The notes below the pieces were generated by a model that saw only the letters and a list, made by a program, of their open reading frames with translations, was not told where the DNA came from and ran no database searches. A DNA stretch of 64,000 nt, taken from Magnetococcales bacterium (GTDB taxonomy: Bacteria > Pseudomonadota > Magnetococcia > Magnetococcales > UBA8363). Location: positions 1-64,000 of the forward strand of contig JACSDG010000007.1 in NCBI GenBank assembly GCA_015660855.1. The letters are read 5' to 3'. Of the stretch, positions 22,234-32,107 are shown one piece after another (within the stretch, counting starts at the first letter, position 1; each line of letters begins with the position of its first letter). A program made the position numbers and the translations under genes.

Positions 22234-22611
22234 ATGAAGTTATTGACGATTGACGATTCCAGGACCATCCGTCGCGTCATCTCCGGCATCGGGGCGATGT
22301 TGGGATATGAGGTGCTTGAGGCCGAAAATGGCGAGGCTGGACTCAAGGTTCTGGAGCAATTTTCCCAAGAGGTTGGCTTGGTTCTGCTGGACTGGAACAT
22401 GCCAGGCATGATCGGTCTGGATGTCCTCAAAGCCATCAAGGCCGACAGTCGTTGGCGACATATCCCCGTGATGATGGTTACCACGGAAGGGGAAAAGGAT
22501 TACATTGTCAAATCCATCCAGGCTGGTGCGTGTCACTACCAGACCAAACCTTTCACTCAGGAAGAGATGGCTACCCGGATTATGGAGGCGATGGGCATGG
22601 GCGGTGTTTGA
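22234..22611 (+). CDS. cheY: CheY-like response regulator
   Basis: TIDDSRTIRRVI...LVLLDWNMPGMIGLDVL...MVTTEGEKDYI...TKPFTQEE. Confidence 0.93.
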   Translation: MKLLTIDDSRTIRRVISGIGAMLGYEVLEAENGEAGLKVLEQFSQEVGLVLLDWNMPGMIGLDVLKAIKADSRWRHIPVMMVTTEGEKDYIVKSIQAGACHYQTKPFTQEEMATRIMEAMGMGGV

Positions 22612-22698
22612 AAAACCCCTCCTGGAGTGGGTGCTACAGATGAAGAGACAAGCCTGACCGTTGTTGTGTGGTCGTGCGGGATTCTACAGGAGAGGTTT

Positions 22699-23178
22699 AT
22701 GGGTTCCAATCAGGGTGATGGTGGAAGCTTGGAAAAGGTCTTCAATGCTGTGCAGGTCGCGGTCGTGGACGTGTTGTCGCGTATGGCTATGACCGAGGTG
22801 GTTTTTATTCAACGGGAAAGGATGCCGAGTTTTCGCATTGATCAGGAGGCGGGTGGTGTGGTTCGTCTGACGGGCAATCTGGAGGGGATGATTGGCATTG
22901 CCTGTCCCATGCGATTGGTGCAGGATGTGGTGTCGCGAATTGTTGGTCTGCCGCCCGATCAACTCAACGATGAGGATTTGTTGGATGGCATAGCCGAATT
23001 GGCTAATATGATTGGTGGTTGGACCAAGAGCAATGCCGGGTTGACGGATGTTCGGGTTTCCACTCCCATGGCCATCGTTGGGAAAAGTCTTTTGGCGGAA
23101 TGGAAGACGGATCGAATTACCGAAAGATTTGTCTTCCAGGTGGAAGACAGTGTGCTGTACGTTTTGGTCAGTTTGTGA
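22699..23178 (+). CDS. CheX-like chemotaxis phosphatase-family protein
   Basis: DGIAELANMIGGWTKS (ExxN-type motif of CheC/CheX), GNLEGMIGIACP; placed between two cheY genes. Confidence 0.75.
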   Translation: MGSNQGDGGSLEKVFNAVQVAVVDVLSRMAMTEVVFIQRERMPSFRIDQEAGGVVRLTGNLEGMIGIACPMRLVQDVVSRIVGLPPDQLNDEDLLDGIAELANMIGGWTKSNAGLTDVRVSTPMAIVGKSLLAEWKTDRITERFVFQVEDSVLYVLVSL

Positions 23179-23267
23179 TTTTGACAGGTGGTGTTGTCAT
23201 TTTTTTTGATTTTCCTTGACGGTTTGGCTAGAATGCCGACCTTTATGAATCTTTGGGAGAGAAGTCC

Positions 23268-23642
23268 ATGCGTGTGCTTATTGTCGATGATTCCAGTGTC
23301 ATGCGGAAAATCGTGAGCCGTGGGTTGCGTCAGGCGGGATTCAAGATTGACGACATCCTCGAAGCTGGGGATGGCCAGGAGGCTCTGGGTGTTTTGGCGG
23401 CAGACAGCAATTTCCAACTGATCCTTTCGGACTGGAACATGCCGGTGATGGATGGTTTGAACTTTGTGAAAGCGGTTCGTAGCGGCAGCGGGCCATCCAA
23501 ATCGATCCCCATCGTCATGGTGACCACAGAGGGTGGTGAGTCCAAGGTCCAGGCTGCCATCGAGGCCGGTGCCAATGGCCATGTCAAAAAGCCTTTTACC
23601 CCGGATACCCTCAAAGCGACTCTTGGGCAGTTTATGAAGTGA
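23268..23642 (+). CDS. cheY: CheY-like response regulator (second copy)
   Basis: MRVLIVDDSSVMRKIVSRGL...LILSDWNMPVMDGLNFV...KKPFTPDTL. Confidence 0.93.
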   Translation: MRVLIVDDSSVMRKIVSRGLRQAGFKIDDILEAGDGQEALGVLAADSNFQLILSDWNMPVMDGLNFVKAVRSGSGPSKSIPIVMVTTEGGESKVQAAIEAGANGHVKKPFTPDTLKATLGQFMK

Positions 23643-23885
23643 TATCCATGTCGGCATGGCTTTGGTGAGCGACCTGTGGTTGCTCCTGGCCATGTTTTGG
23701 CTGGGTGTGGAGTGGTTGCGCCGACCATCCGTTTGGCGATGGGTTTCCCGGTTTCGTGGCCGGTTTGTCCTGGGGGGACTTTCTCCGGTTTTTGTTTCTC
23801 CGTCCTTGAAATGCCCGGGTGGTCCTCATCTGCGGTGTGGCTTTTCTGAGTGCCTGAAGGTCGGAAAACTATCAAAAAGAAAGAA

Positions 23886-24030
23886 GAACCCTGGGGAATT
23901 CTTTCCCCAGGGTTTTGGCTTTAGATAAAAGAGTTTTCATACCCTGTTTTTGATCTTCGTTTTTGGCTTTGGACAAAAAGCTTCCATGCTCTTGTGTTGT
24001 GACCGAAACGAGGATCAAGACCCGCCTGGG
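23886..24030 (+). repeat. diverged member of the dispersed repeat family, copy 4
   Basis: ccctggggaattctttccccaggg hairpin and tgttgtgaccgaaacgaggatcaagacccg, matching tgttgtggccgaaacgagtatcatggcccg in copy 3. Confidence 0.55.
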
Positions 24031-24136
24031 ATGACGGGTACATCTGCGGCAACTGTCCTATCCTGCCATCATTGAACGAGAGTGCGGAGATCCAGAAGAA
24101 TCATTCTCACGAAAAAAAGGTGAATTAAGAGCGTCT

Positions 24137-24152
24137 TGGCTTAATACTTGCT
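24137..24152 (+). promoter_or_regulatory. candidate sigma54 promoter upstream of the CheC/CBS gene
   Basis: TGGCttaatacTTGCtt: exact TGGC-N7-TTGC spacing, about 85 bp before the ATG at 24238. Confidence 0.55.
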
Positions 24153-24237
24153 TCCTATAATCTGTCCCACACAGCCAAAGACGGGCCGGTCCCTTTGCCA
24201 GGCCTGATGTCACCAGGAAACGCGTGAGTCGGAACGA

Positions 24238-25479
24238 ATGGATACTCCAGAAAAAATCGTAAAAAAAACGAGACCGTTCTTTCTAAATTATTTCAGCAAG
24301 TTAGCTAATGATCTCAATACGCTGACTGCCGCTCCTGTCGTTTGTTCGCTGACGGATGTGGAGTTAATGAGCGGATTGGATGATCTGGAAACCTTGATCG
24401 AAAAGGATCGCAGTGTTGCTTTTGTGCGTGAGGATGGGCTGGGGTCGGGTGATGTGCATCTGGTTTTTGACGTTGCTACCTCCATAGCCTTGACAGGGTT
24501 GATGATGATGATGGGTGAGGCGGTCATCCAAGCCCAGGTCAAAACACGAGATTACAACGAAGAGTTTCAGGAGGGATTCAACGAGGTTTCCAACCAGGTC
24601 GTGGGGGCGATGAATGATCTGGTTGAGAAAAAGATGCCCGAGGGTGGGCATTTATTTTTGGAGAAAACGACCCATTGTGAGTTTGGCAGTATGCCATCCA
24701 CCCTCCAGGATGGTATTACTTATCTGGTAGCGACTGCGGATATTCAAGTAGCTAGTTTTCCGGTGGAGGTGTGCCGGTGGGTTTTATCGCGGGGTTTTGC
24801 GGAAGCGTTGTTGAAAATTGAGATTGACGGATCACCAGCGGAGTCGGCGTCTCGTGTGGCACCGCCATCGCCACCGCCATCGCCACCGCAGGAGGCGGTG
24901 CCGGATGATGTCCTCGCACAGGTAGCCCAAGTGGTTGAATCGGAGTCTTTGGCTGAGGACGAAGGTGGTTCATCCATGGCTCTTCCGGAAGATCTGGCCC
25001 AGGTCGATACCGGTTCGGTTCAGTTTTCCAACACCGATGGTTTGCCGGCTCCGGATGAGCCTGGCAGCGTGAAGGTGGTGATGACCGAGCAGCCGTTTTC
25101 CATCAAGGAAGAGGAAAAAATTCTCCGTGGTATCAACGCTATGCGTGAGGAGGGGCATAAGTTTATCGGGGTGGACCGCAATGGTAAGTTGATTCGCGTC
25201 GTCAGTCAGAGTGATTTGCGTCAGGTGATGGGACCTTTTTTCGGTACCAAGGCCATGGGGCCAAGGGACAAGGCTCTCTACACGTTGCCCATCGGTAAAT
25301 TGAATCAAAACCAGCAGTTGGTCAGGGTGGGTTTGGGTGGAACCATCAATCAGGTGGCCGATTTGTTGACGGAATTTAATTTGCGGGCGGTGCCAGTGGT
25401 GTCCAATCAGGGGGTTTTGCGGGGGTTCGTCACCGTTCATGCCGTTTTGAGTTATTTTAGAAAAAAGAAACGGGCCTGA
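24238..25479 (+). CDS. CheC/CheX-like N-terminal domain fused to C-terminal tandem CBS domains
   Basis: N-term EFQEGFNEVSNQVVGAMNDLVEK (ExxNxxxG-like), Pro-rich linker PPSPPPSPP, C-term CBS-like KLIRVVSQSDLRQVM...INQVADLLTEFNLRAVPVVSNQGVLRGFVTVHAVLSYF. Confidence 0.65.
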   Translation: MDTPEKIVKKTRPFFLNYFSKLANDLNTLTAAPVVCSLTDVELMSGLDDLETLIEKDRSVAFVREDGLGSGDVHLVFDVATSIALTGLMMMMGEAVIQAQVKTRDYNEEFQEGFNEVSNQVVGAMNDLVEKKMPEGGHLFLEKTTHCEFGSMPSTLQDGITYLVATADIQVASFPVEVCRWVLSRGFAEALLKIEIDGSPAESASRVAPPSPPPSPPQEAVPDDVLAQVAQVVESESLAEDEGGSSMALPEDLAQVDTGSVQFSNTDGLPAPDEPGSVKVVMTEQPFSIKEEEKILRGINAMREEGHKFIGVDRNGKLIRVVSQSDLRQVMGPFFGTKAMGPRDKALYTLPIGKLNQNQQLVRVGLGGTINQVADLLTEFNLRAVPVVSNQGVLRGFVTVHAVLSYFRKKKRA

Positions 25480-25504
25480 TTGTACGTAATTTTTCAAGGT
25501 TGAA

Positions 25505-25560
25505 ACTATTGCGGGGGTTAAGGGGGAGAACCTCCCTCTTTAACTCCCGCAATACTTTTA
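25505..25560. terminator. hairpin downstream of the CBS gene, repeat-family-like
   Basis: ttgcgggggttaagggggagaacctccctctttaactcccgcaa inverted repeat. Confidence 0.5.
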
Positions 25561-25672
25561 AAGAAAATCAGAACCCTTTCCAATGGCCCGATAGGGGCTA
25601 CAATCGACCACATCATCGGCCCCCTTTTTACCCCCAGTATTGTCGACCTTAAGGGTTGGCACAGGTCGAACC

Positions 25673-26919
25673 ATGAAATCCTTTGAGTCTGTCACCAAGA
25701 ATATTCCCCTCGTTGCCCTGGTGGGGCGACCCAATGTTGGTAAATCTTCTTTAATTGTTGCCCAAACTATATTTAAGTCTACTCCAAAATATTCGTGAAT
25801 CCTGTTGATGAGGCTGATGTGGTGGTGTTGGTGCTGGACGCCCGGGTGGGGCCTGTGACCGATGATTTGTATCTGGCCGATCTGTTGCGTCGCAGTGGCA
25901 AGCCGGTTGTTTGTGCGGTCAACAAGTCGGATGGCCATGAGGGTCGGCATGGGTATACGCAATTCTATGCCTTGGGTATGGAATCTGTGTTGGCCATTTC
26001 GGCGGCGCATGGCACGGGCATGGAGGTCATGATTGAAACTTTGTTGGCGACCATTCCCCCCCAGGAGGAGGTTTCTGCGGAGGCTGGGGAGGCGGAGGGG
26101 GTGGTTCGGGTGGCGGTGGTGGGGTGTCCCAACGCTGGCAAAAGTTCTTTGATCAATCGATTGTTGGGTGAAAGTCGGTTGGTGACTTCGGAAACCCCTG
26201 GAACGACGCGGGATTCCATTGACATGCCGTGTGTGGATGGCCGGGGTCGCAAGATGATTTTGGTCGATACGGCAGGTATACGCCGGAAAAGCCGCATTTC
26301 CATGCGCATCGAAAAATATTCGGTGATTGCCGCCATCAAGGCCATGGATCGTGCCCATGTGGTGGTATTGCTCATGGATGCCGAGCGTGGAGTGACCGAT
26401 CAGGATCAACGGGTCGCCTCTTTGGCTTTGGATGGCGGCAAGGGATTGGTGTTTGCGGTCAACAAGTGGGATCGGATCGGCGGAGGGCGTAAGGAGGAAA
26501 AGGTATTTACCCAGGGAGTTTGGGATGCCTTTCCCCATTTTAATCATGCAAGGTTGGTATTCTTGTCGGCTTTGACAGGAAAGGGGGTCGGCAAGCTTGC
26601 CGATCAGGTGCATTTGACTTACAAAGAGGGATTGCGGCATATTTCCACGGGGGTTTTAAATCGCTGGCTCCGGGAAGCGGTGGACAAACATCCACCTCCC
26701 CGGCGCATGCATCGGATGGTTCGGATTCGCTACATTACCCAGGTGAGCAGTTTGCCACCCACCATGTTGATCTTTACCAATCTGCCCGAACAAATCCACG
26801 AAACTTACCGACGTTATCTGGAAAATCAATTGCGCGAATCGTTTGGTTTTGGTGGCGTGGTGATTCGGCTGTTGTTTCGCAAGGGGGAGAACCCGTTTGA
26901 TCCCAAAGAAGGTGAATAG
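25673..26919 (+). pseudogene. der: Ribosome biogenesis GTPase Der (EngA), first G domain disrupted
   Basis: 25673 ATG gives MKSFESVTKNIPLVALVGRPNVGKSS then leaves homology and stops at 25796-25798; homology resumes in another frame (VDEADVVVLVLDARVGPVTDD) from about 25795; second G domain and KH domain look intact. Confidence 0.8.
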
Positions 26920-26939
26920 TATGTTTAATTTTGACGTAT

Positions 26940-27126
26940 CGGAAAAATAAAATTTTGCAAAAATTTTTGCGGGGGTCCGGGGGGGATCATCCCCCCCGGC
27001 GGGGTTTGGGGCAGCGCCCCAAGGTTCTTCTTTTGACTTTGATTTTGATTTTACTCCCCCCAAGGGGGGTCTAGGGGCGCAGCCCCAGGGTTTTGATTTT
27101 GTTTCTTTGCCCGAAGGGCATCATGT
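26940..27126 (+). repeat. dispersed G-rich repeat, copy 5
   Basis: ggaaaaataaaattttgcaaaaatttttgcgggggtccgggggggatcatcccccccggcggggtttggggcagcgccccaaggttcttcttttgactttg ... tttgcccgaagggcatcatgttc. Confidence 0.85.
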
Positions 27127-27338
27127 TCAAAAGTCTATGTTAGCGCATATGGGGATGTCCTTTTTCGGGTCTGCGTGGGTTTCTTCTGTTTTTCTCCAAA
27201 CTGCTGTATCTCTTCATCTTATCTTTCAGAATGATTTTGCGGCATCATTGTTTTCGGAAACGGTGCTATCTGCGTATCTTTTCCCGCAGAGGTTTGTTTC
27301 CTTTGGTTTCACCTCTCTCCCGGGGTGACCAGGAGTCA

Positions 27339-27380
27339 CCGGCAATCTTCCATGGGGTTTCCCCAACCCCGGATTGCCGG
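27339..27380. other. inverted-repeat structure in intergenic DNA
   Basis: ccggcaatc ... ggggtttccccaacccc ... gattgccgg with 9-bp perfect outer arms; a second hairpin ggtgac-cagga-gtcacc lies immediately 5' (27324-27340). Confidence 0.5.
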
Positions 27381-27397
27381 GTGGGCCGGATTGATGG

Positions 27398-27619
27398 ATG
27401 ATCGCCGTTCCCGCCCCTCACGGCGGTCATCTTCCGGCCCTGTTTTTTATCTATCCTGGTATCTTGAACGAAGAACCATGTTCCAGCGATTATACTGTTA
27501 TCAACGAAGGCGATGTCGTTCAGTTCGGGAGAAGACGATTTGCATTTTTGGGCCAGGATGATTTGTACAAAAAGTTAGTCAGTAAAATTGATGAGATGGA
27601 CGAAGCTGATGGTGAGTAG
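27398..27619 (+). CDS. Small hypothetical protein, possible tail of an FHA-like domain
   Basis: 73 aa; DYTVINEGDVVQFGRRRFAFLGQDDLYKKLVSKIDEMDEADGE; no recognised full-length family. Confidence 0.35.
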   Translation: MIAVPAPHGGHLPALFFIYPGILNEEPCSSDYTVINEGDVVQFGRRRFAFLGQDDLYKKLVSKIDEMDEADGE

Positions 27620-27731
27620 GTAACCATTCAGTACATTTCTCTACATTGGTCATGCCTAGGCCGCTCCTGATGGCATCGAATTCGGTTATGATTTTTCCTG
27701 GTATACAATGGTTTACATACCACTGCCCATC

Positions 27732-28946
27732 TCATGGCATCAGAAAATACATCATGTTGCCCTTATTGGTCCAGACATACATATCCTGACCTACAACCAC
27801 CGGGTCGGCAAGAATGGGATCTCCGATTTTGTCCATTCCCAACACCAGTCCCGAAGTGGGATCGATGGAAAAAATGCGTCCCTGGTCGTCGGCGACAAAG
27901 ATCAGATCCTTGAAACGTACCGGAGCCGTTAATAGTCCATCACTGATCTTGCCGCGCCAAAGTTCCATGCCATCTTCCACTCCCAGGGCACGCATGTTGC
28001 CCTCCACATCGGCGACAAACAAACGGTCGCTCCACAGCAAAGGACGGCGGATGGCGGAAAGATCGTTGCTCCATATCCTGGTTCCGGTGCTGCGCGACAA
28101 CGCCACCAGACGCCCCTGATGATTGACGGCAAAAATCATCCGGTTGGCCATGGGTGTGGTGCTGCGATCATCGGTCACGATGGCCGCAACGACATCCTGG
28201 AGCAGGTCAAGCTCGGTCCGACCACCGACAACGGTCAGATCGTCACTCCACAAGAGCTTGCCATTGGTCAGGGAGATGGCATGCACGTTTCCAGATGAAT
28301 AGCCGACAAAAAGACGGTCATGATCCACCGTCGGTGGGGCGGCCCCCATGATGACCAATATCTCCGGGGCGTTGTTGTTGACCCAGAGGGTGTCCCCCGT
28401 TTCGGCATTCAGGGCATACAGGCGGTTGTCCAGAGTGGTGAATATAACCATCCCTTCCGCCACAGTCGGGGCTGAAGCGACCGAAGTCGAAACCCTTTGT
28501 CGCCAAAGTTCATCCCCGTTTTCACGCGATAGGGCGACCAACTCGCCATCTTCGGTACCGACAAAAACCCGCTTGTCGTCTACGGCGACCCCACCCCGGA
28601 TGGATTCGGAAACTCCCTTGCTCCAATGGATGGAGCCGTCCTTTCTTTCCAAGCGGGCCACCGCCCCCTGAAAGGTGGCAACAAATATGTCGGTATCGGT
28701 GACAACAAACCTGCCGGGGTGGAGAAAATGATCGTCGGGACTGCCGGCTACCGACCGCTTCCAATACCGTCTCAACCCGGTTTCCTGGCCCGGTTGGGCT
28801 ACCAGAGAGGTGCGAATGGCCTCCGACTTGTTTTCCTTGTCGTCGCCCTGGAGCCAGCTTCCAGGACTGGAGCAGCCGAAAAGGAACGCTAAAAAAAAGA
28901 TGGCGATCCACCTGGAGAGGTTGTTTCGGTTTCCCATGATGGTCAC
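27732..28946 (-). CDS. bamB: Outer membrane protein assembly factor BamB (PQQ-like beta-propeller lipoprotein)
   Basis: Lipobox-like LAFLFGCSSPG, repeated W-rich blades (GDELWRQRVSTSVASAPTVAEGMVIFTTLDNRLYALNAETG). Confidence 0.92.
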   Translation of the reverse strand: MTIMGNRNNLSRWIAIFFLAFLFGCSSPGSWLQGDDKENKSEAIRTSLVAQPGQETGLRRYWKRSVAGSPDDHFLHPGRFVVTDTDIFVATFQGAVARLERKDGSIHWSKGVSESIRGGVAVDDKRVFVGTEDGELVALSRENGDELWRQRVSTSVASAPTVAEGMVIFTTLDNRLYALNAETGDTLWVNNNAPEILVIMGAAPPTVDHDRLFVGYSSGNVHAISLTNGKLLWSDDLTVVGGRTELDLLQDVVAAIVTDDRSTTPMANRMIFAVNHQGRLVALSRSTGTRIWSNDLSAIRRPLLWSDRLFVADVEGNMRALGVEDGMELWRGKISDGLLTAPVRFKDLIFVADDQGRIFSIDPTSGLVLGMDKIGDPILADPVVVGQDMYVWTNKGNMMYFLMP

Positions 28947-29590
28947 TCTTTGGCCGTTTTGCCCAACCGCTCAAGACGACGATCCAATCGGGTGCGTAAT
29001 TCCCCTTTGGCCCCCAGCTCAATCGCTTTTTGAAAATCAACCGCCGCCGCCGGCATGTCTTTTTGTTTCTGTGCCAACAATCCCAAAATCTCCAGGGCGT
29101 GGGGGCGGAAAGGGGATTCATCACGGATTCGACGCAACAGGGACTGGGCGCGGGCTCCGTCGTCATCCACGGTCACCAGGGCGGCGTTGAACAGTGCCAG
29201 ATCACGCAACGATCCATCCTGCGAACGGTCGGCCAGATTTTCCATCTTGTCGGCAGCTTCCTTCTTGCGACCGGTTTCGGCCAGGGTCCGGGCTTCCACC
29301 ATCTGTCCCAGTAATCCATAGCCATGATCCCCAAATTGCTTGAATAAAGGTTGTAACAGTTTTTCCGTTTCGCCCCAGGCCTCTTTCTCGTAGTGTTTCA
29401 TGGCGGCGATGTACAGGTCACTGGCTGCCGCATCCTGCTGTTTTCTATGCCCATCCCAGCCCACGTAGGCAAAAAGACCCAGAAAAAAAAGGATGGTTGC
29501 GCCGATAATCCAGGGGCGGTTTTTTTCCCATTGCTTGCGGACGCGGTCGGCATCAAGCTCCTCGTCGATCTGTTCAAAAAGATTGTCCAT
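28943..29590 (-). CDS. YfgM-like TPR membrane protein
   Basis: N-terminal TM then TPR_21-like region (RVRKQWEKNRPWIIGATILFFLGLFAYVGWDGHRKQQDAAASDLY), between hisS and bamB. Confidence 0.85.
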   Translation of the reverse strand: MDNLFEQIDEELDADRVRKQWEKNRPWIIGATILFFLGLFAYVGWDGHRKQQDAAASDLYIAAMKHYEKEAWGETEKLLQPLFKQFGDHGYGLLGQMVEARTLAETGRKKEAADKMENLADRSQDGSLRDLALFNAALVTVDDDGARAQSLLRRIRDESPFRPHALEILGLLAQKQKDMPAAAVDFQKAIELGAKGELRTRLDRRLERLGKTAKE

Positions 29591-29736
29591 TAAACGTCTG
29601 TCCTAAGTATCGCTATCGGGTTGATGGCCGTGGCCGACGGGAGCAGCCTTGTATCGGGGCCATGCCTGGACTTGATCGTTGCCGGGGGCATGGTTTTGGC
29701 GGTGTCGGTCGGGCTGCAAGCCAACCTCCACGCCTA

Positions 29737-30996
29737 TTATGGACCGACTCGGCAAAGATTTGCCAGGAAAACGGGTGCTTCGGACCAACGAATCTCCTGC
29801 TGTTGTCCCAGGGTCATGTCTTTGACGATGACCACGTTTTTTTCAATTTCCGTATCCCCCAGCATCAAGGCGAAGCGTGCCTTGGAACGATCTGCCCGTT
29901 TCATCTGACTTTTCAAGGAGCCTCCGCTCAGGTTCAACTCGACCGCCAACCCCTCTTTCCTTATGGCCTCGGCCAGCAAAAGACCCGCATTTTCTCCCCG
30001 TTCCCCCAGCGTTGCCAGGAAGACATCCGTGGAGGAAGGCAGGGTTGTCTCACGATTGAGCAACAAAACCAACCGTTCCATTCCCATGGCAAATCCTATG
30101 GCCGGGGTGGAGGTTCCCCCCATTTGTGCAACCAAGCCATCATAGCGACCCCCAGCGGCCACTGCGTTTTGGGCTCCAAGTCCTGTCGATGTGACCTCAA
30201 AGGCGGTGCGGTTGTAGTAATCCAGACCGCGCACCATGAAGGGGTTGACCCGGTAAGGAATGCCCAAATGGTTCAGATGGGTCTTGAGGCTGGAAAAATG
30301 GTTCGCACACCCTGCGCACAGATGGTCAAGCATGCTGGGGGCGTTGGCGAGGGTGGCGCGACAGTTCTCCCGTTTGCAGTCGAGTACCCGCAAAGGATTA
30401 CGTTCGATGCGGTTTTGACAATCTTCGCAAAGATGGGCGACGAGCGTGCGCAGGGTGGCGATCAGAAGATCACGGTAGGGGGCACGGCAATCGGGGCAGC
30501 CAAGGGAATTGATTTCAAGCACCAGGGACGCCTGGAGACCGAGGTCGGTGAGATAGCGCATGACCATGGCCATCAATTCGGCATCGGCCAGTGGCCCTGC
30601 GGGACCAAACAGCTCACAGCCGATCTGGTGAAATTGACGCTGCCGCCCTTTTTGCGGTCGTTCATAACGAAACATAGGCCCCCGGTACCAGACTTTCCAG
30701 GGCAGTTGCCGATGCATGCTTTGTTGCACGAAGGTCCGTACAACCGATGCCGTCCCTTCGGGCCTTAGGCTTAGGGAGTCACCGCCACGGTCGGCAAAGG
30801 TGTACATTTCTTTTTCGACAATATCCGTGGCAGCTCCGACGGCGCGGGCGAATAATTCGGTTTTTTCAAACAGGGGGGTGCGTATTTCTGCAAAGCCATA
30901 CTGCCCGAAAATGGCCAGTGCCCTGGCTTCCAGGAGTTGCCAGAGGGGGGTTTCCACGGGAAGGATGTCATGGACGCCGCGAACAGTTTGAATCAT
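29737..30996 (-). CDS. hisS: Histidyl-tRNA synthetase
   Basis: VRGVHDILP start, class II motifs ([45 protein letters not shown]). Confidence 0.97.
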   Translation of the reverse strand: MIQTVRGVHDILPVETPLWQLLEARALAIFGQYGFAEIRTPLFEKTELFARAVGAATDIVEKEMYTFADRGGDSLSLRPEGTASVVRTFVQQSMHRQLPWKVWYRGPMFRYERPQKGRQRQFHQIGCELFGPAGPLADAELMAMVMRYLTDLGLQASLVLEINSLGCPDCRAPYRDLLIATLRTLVAHLCEDCQNRIERNPLRVLDCKRENCRATLANAPSMLDHLCAGCANHFSSLKTHLNHLGIPYRVNPFMVRGLDYYNRTAFEVTSTGLGAQNAVAAGGRYDGLVAQMGGTSTPAIGFAMGMERLVLLLNRETTLPSSTDVFLATLGERGENAGLLLAEAIRKEGLAVELNLSGGSLKSQMKRADRSKARFALMLGDTEIEKNVVIVKDMTLGQQQEIRWSEAPVFLANLCRVGP

Positions 30997-32105
30997 GAGC
31001 TGGAATTTTCCTGTTTGTCCCGCCGCATTTTTTCGGCGGCTTGTTCCACTTCCGCCACCAATCGTGAGACAATATCGGCATCATTGACCTTACCACAGGG
31101 ACGGCCATCGCGGTAGAGCAGATGTCCCCCCTGGCCCCCCACCAATCCTACGGCGGTTTCCTTGGCTTCTCCAGGGCCGTTGACGATACAGCCGATGACC
31201 GACAACGGCACCGGTTCTCGGATGTGGGCCAACTGGCGTTCCAACTGGGCGACGACCTCGATGACGTTGAATTCCTGACGCGAACAGGTGGGGCAGGAGA
31301 TGATGTTGACTCCATGGGAGCGCAGGTGCAAGGCTTTAAGAATTTCAAAGCCTACCCGGATCTCTTCGACAGGATCGGCCGTGAGGGAAACACGCAGGGT
31401 GTCTCCAATTCCCTCAGCCAGGAGCAGCCCCAGACCAATGGCCGATTTTACGGCCCCAGGAAGAAGTCCCCCCGCCTCGGTGATTCCCAGGTGCAGGGGA
31501 TAATCCACCTGTTTGGCCAGCAAGCGGTAGGCGGCCACTGTCATTCCCACGGAACTGGCCTTGAGGCTGATTTTTATTTCGCGAAAGTCCAGTTCCTCAA
31601 GGATGCGTATGTGCCCCAGGGCCGAATCGACCATGGCCTGGGGGCAGGGTTCGCCGTAGCGGTTCAGGAGTTCTTTTTCCAGGGATCCGGCGTTGACACC
31701 GATGCGGATGGAGGCACCGTGGTCCCTGGCGGCGCGCACGACTTCCAGTACTCGCTGCCGCGAGCCAATGTTGCCCGGATTGATACGCAACCCCTGTGTT
31801 CCCCGGTCCAGGGCCGCCAGGGCGAGGCGATAATCAAAATGAATGTCGGCGATGAGCGGGACTTGGGACTCCCTTACCAGAGGCCCCATGGCCTGGGCGG
31901 CATCCATGTCGGGGCAGGAGACCCGTACCATATCGGCCCCCGCTTCGGCGAGCAGGCGGATTTGCCGGGCGGTGGCGGGGATATCACGCGTCGGGGTGTT
32001 GGTCATGGACTGAACGCTGATGGGGGCATCACCACCGATGACCACAGAACCCACACGAATGGCGCGGGTTGGACGTCGGGGGGCGGTGACCAGATGTTTG
32101 GCCAT
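30993..32105 (-). CDS. ispG: 4-hydroxy-3-methylbut-2-en-1-yl diphosphate synthase IspG
   Basis: [27 protein letters not shown]. Confidence 0.97.
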   Translation of the reverse strand: MAKHLVTAPRRPTRAIRVGSVVIGGDAPISVQSMTNTPTRDIPATARQIRLLAEAGADMVRVSCPDMDAAQAMGPLVRESQVPLIADIHFDYRLALAALDRGTQGLRINPGNIGSRQRVLEVVRAARDHGASIRIGVNAGSLEKELLNRYGEPCPQAMVDSALGHIRILEELDFREIKISLKASSVGMTVAAYRLLAKQVDYPLHLGITEAGGLLPGAVKSAIGLGLLLAEGIGDTLRVSLTADPVEEIRVGFEILKALHLRSHGVNIISCPTCSRQEFNVIEVVAQLERQLAHIREPVPLSVIGCIVNGPGEAKETAVGLVGGQGGHLLYRDGRPCGKVNDADIVSRLVAEVEQAAEKMRRDKQENSSS

Positions 32106-32107
32106 CC

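Noticed and set aside
25558-26640. 360-aa minus-strand ORF opposite der
   Set aside because: Shadow ORF. It spans the der break, but that is expected by chance and it shows no family features.
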